From NCBI GenBank assembly GCA_029339505.1, contig JAQISU010000233.1:6247501-6311500 (forward strand): a stretch of 64,000 nucleotides of DNA, read 5' to 3'. The DNA comes from Unio delphinus. Taxonomy: Eukaryota; Mollusca; Bivalvia; Unionida; Unionidae. This document shows, one piece after another, positions 62,881 to 64,000 of the stretch. Made by a program: the position numbers and the translations under genes. The notes under the pieces are model-generated. The model searched no databases. It saw nothing but the letters and a program-made list of their open reading frames with translations, and was not told where the DNA came from. The first letter of the stretch is position 1; the number at the start of each line of letters is the position of its first letter.

Positions 62881-64000
62881 ATAGTCTATGGTGCCATGAT
62901 ATCTGCCAATGTGACGATTAAAAGAAAGCAACTACATTTCTATATAATAATAAAGAAGTTGAGTTAGTGCGGAGATACGCTTTATATCGATTTGCATTTT
63001 AAATATACTAATGCCAATATAATATCAGATAATCAAACACAAAGTCATAAAAAAAATTGCATGAAATGTTACTAAATGTTTATTCTCTTAATACGCCAAG
63101 AAAATGAAAGAAGATGATTCATTTAGATTAAAATGATACGTTATACTGGAATGTATATATAATATTTGACCCTACAAGATCAAACAATTTCAATGAAAAC
63201 AGCAATACCAATAACATACATAGCAGATGTCCCCGGATAATCTTCAATATAAATTTTGTTTACAGTGATCAGATAAGATGCAATGACAATCCGTTACCTT
63301 TTAGCAGTAACAATGTAACCCTTGGATATTTTACAGCCAACCAAAATTATTATTCGAACACTTAACTTAAAAACCAGTAGAACAAACTTAGTAAAAGACG
63401 TATAAACTAATAAAATAGTTGTCCGTTAGTACAATAATAAAACTGACAAGGTACTAATAGAAGACGCTTAAATCTACAGTGAATGAATTGCCAACTAAGT
63501 TCCATTAACACTAAATGAAAGCGAACTTTAAGCTCAATGTTATAGTGACGCATGTATATTTGGTTCATTAGAGCTACTTTCTAAGGAAACAAAACCTTGG
63601 TTTGAAGTAAATAATCAAGATTGATTAGTGGTGATGGTGGTGGTGGTTGGGTAAATAAAGGATATACGTGTGTATTGTCCTAATTTAGCTCAAATGGATA
63701 ATTTCATCCGGCATTTTCCATCTTGGTGAACAACTGTGCAAAAGAACGTGTTTGTTTTATAATATACCTCTATTCCCGGGTTACTGACATCTCCGGGAAA
63801 ATGTCGAGAGGGAATTTCTCAAAAAACTTAAACTGTTACAGCATCATTGTTTGCATACCAGTACTTACACGACGCCGAGAGATTTTTTTTTTTTTTTATA
63901 TTAATCAATTTTAAATTAAACTCTGGCGAATCTTTTTTTTACTAACGTTAAACCATTTAATTGTTGATTTTTTAAAATAACTTGTTGATCTTGCATATTT
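62881..64000. other. No gene seen
   Basis: AT-rich to the end of the window; T run at 63883-63898. Confidence 0.5.

Overview
The window is eukaryotic, AT-rich, intergenic or intronic DNA packed with transposon remains and simple repeats. The mix suggests an invertebrate, most likely a mollusc and perhaps a bivalve: tRNA-derived SINEs with long tails, a Gmr1-like Ty3/Gypsy element, RTE-like and CR1/L2-like LINE remnants, short inverted-repeat elements, and very many long CT/GA, CA/GT, AT and tetranucleotide tracts. That assignment rests on my memory of such genomes and not on a search. I see no convincing intact host gene. The only possible host coding segments are weak open frames on the minus strand at 51.6-52.0 kb and 56.3-56.9 kb.

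Layout. At 0.8-3.1 kb a dispersed repeat (A) is followed by a decayed RTE-like LINE ending in a GATA microsatellite. From 4 to 18 kb there are SINEs, short inverted-repeat elements (MITE-A), three copies of dispersed repeat C, a pentanucleotide array whose unit changes stepwise, a foldback element with target-site duplication (14.0-14.3 kb), an 896-bp tandem segmental duplication bounded by tetranucleotide tracts (14.4-16.3 kb), and a hAT-like non-autonomous element (17.7-18.0 kb). From 18 to 32 kb there are more SINEs of two families, another inverted-repeat element (22.2 kb) and a 33-bp satellite with a 352-bp higher-order period (24 kb).

At 33.1-34.35 kb lies the most unusual stretch. Three tandem units of about 105 bp each carry two hairpins whose stems differ by compensatory base-pair changes. 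A run of six further hairpins follows, and then a 36-bp minisatellite whose unit contains CTGATGAG...GAAA, the core letters of a hammerhead ribozyme. I recognise no family for it.

From 41.8 to 50.0 kb, on the minus strand, are the remains of a Ty3/Gypsy retrotransposon: gag N-half at 49.4-50.0 kb, gag C-half and zinc knuckle at 42.9-43.4 kb, then protease tail, integrase and RNase H at 42.7-41.8 kb. Integrase lies before RNase H, the Gmr1 order. A 2.8-kb CR1/L2-like LINE on the plus strand (43.74-46.55 kb) and a SINE-2 (49.13-49.39 kb) lie between the gag halves, so this may be one element split by nested insertions. From 50 to 64 kb are long AT tracts, a third SINE type, a complete SINE-1 with duplicated target site, and a 53-bp tandem array (62.1-62.9 kb).

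All transposon reading frames seen are broken by stops, frameshifts or lost catalytic residues, so nothing here looks autonomously active. The short elements with clear target-site duplications (SINE-1 at 4.2 and 55.4 kb, SINE-2 at 18.5 kb, foldback at 14.0 kb) are the youngest-looking insertions.
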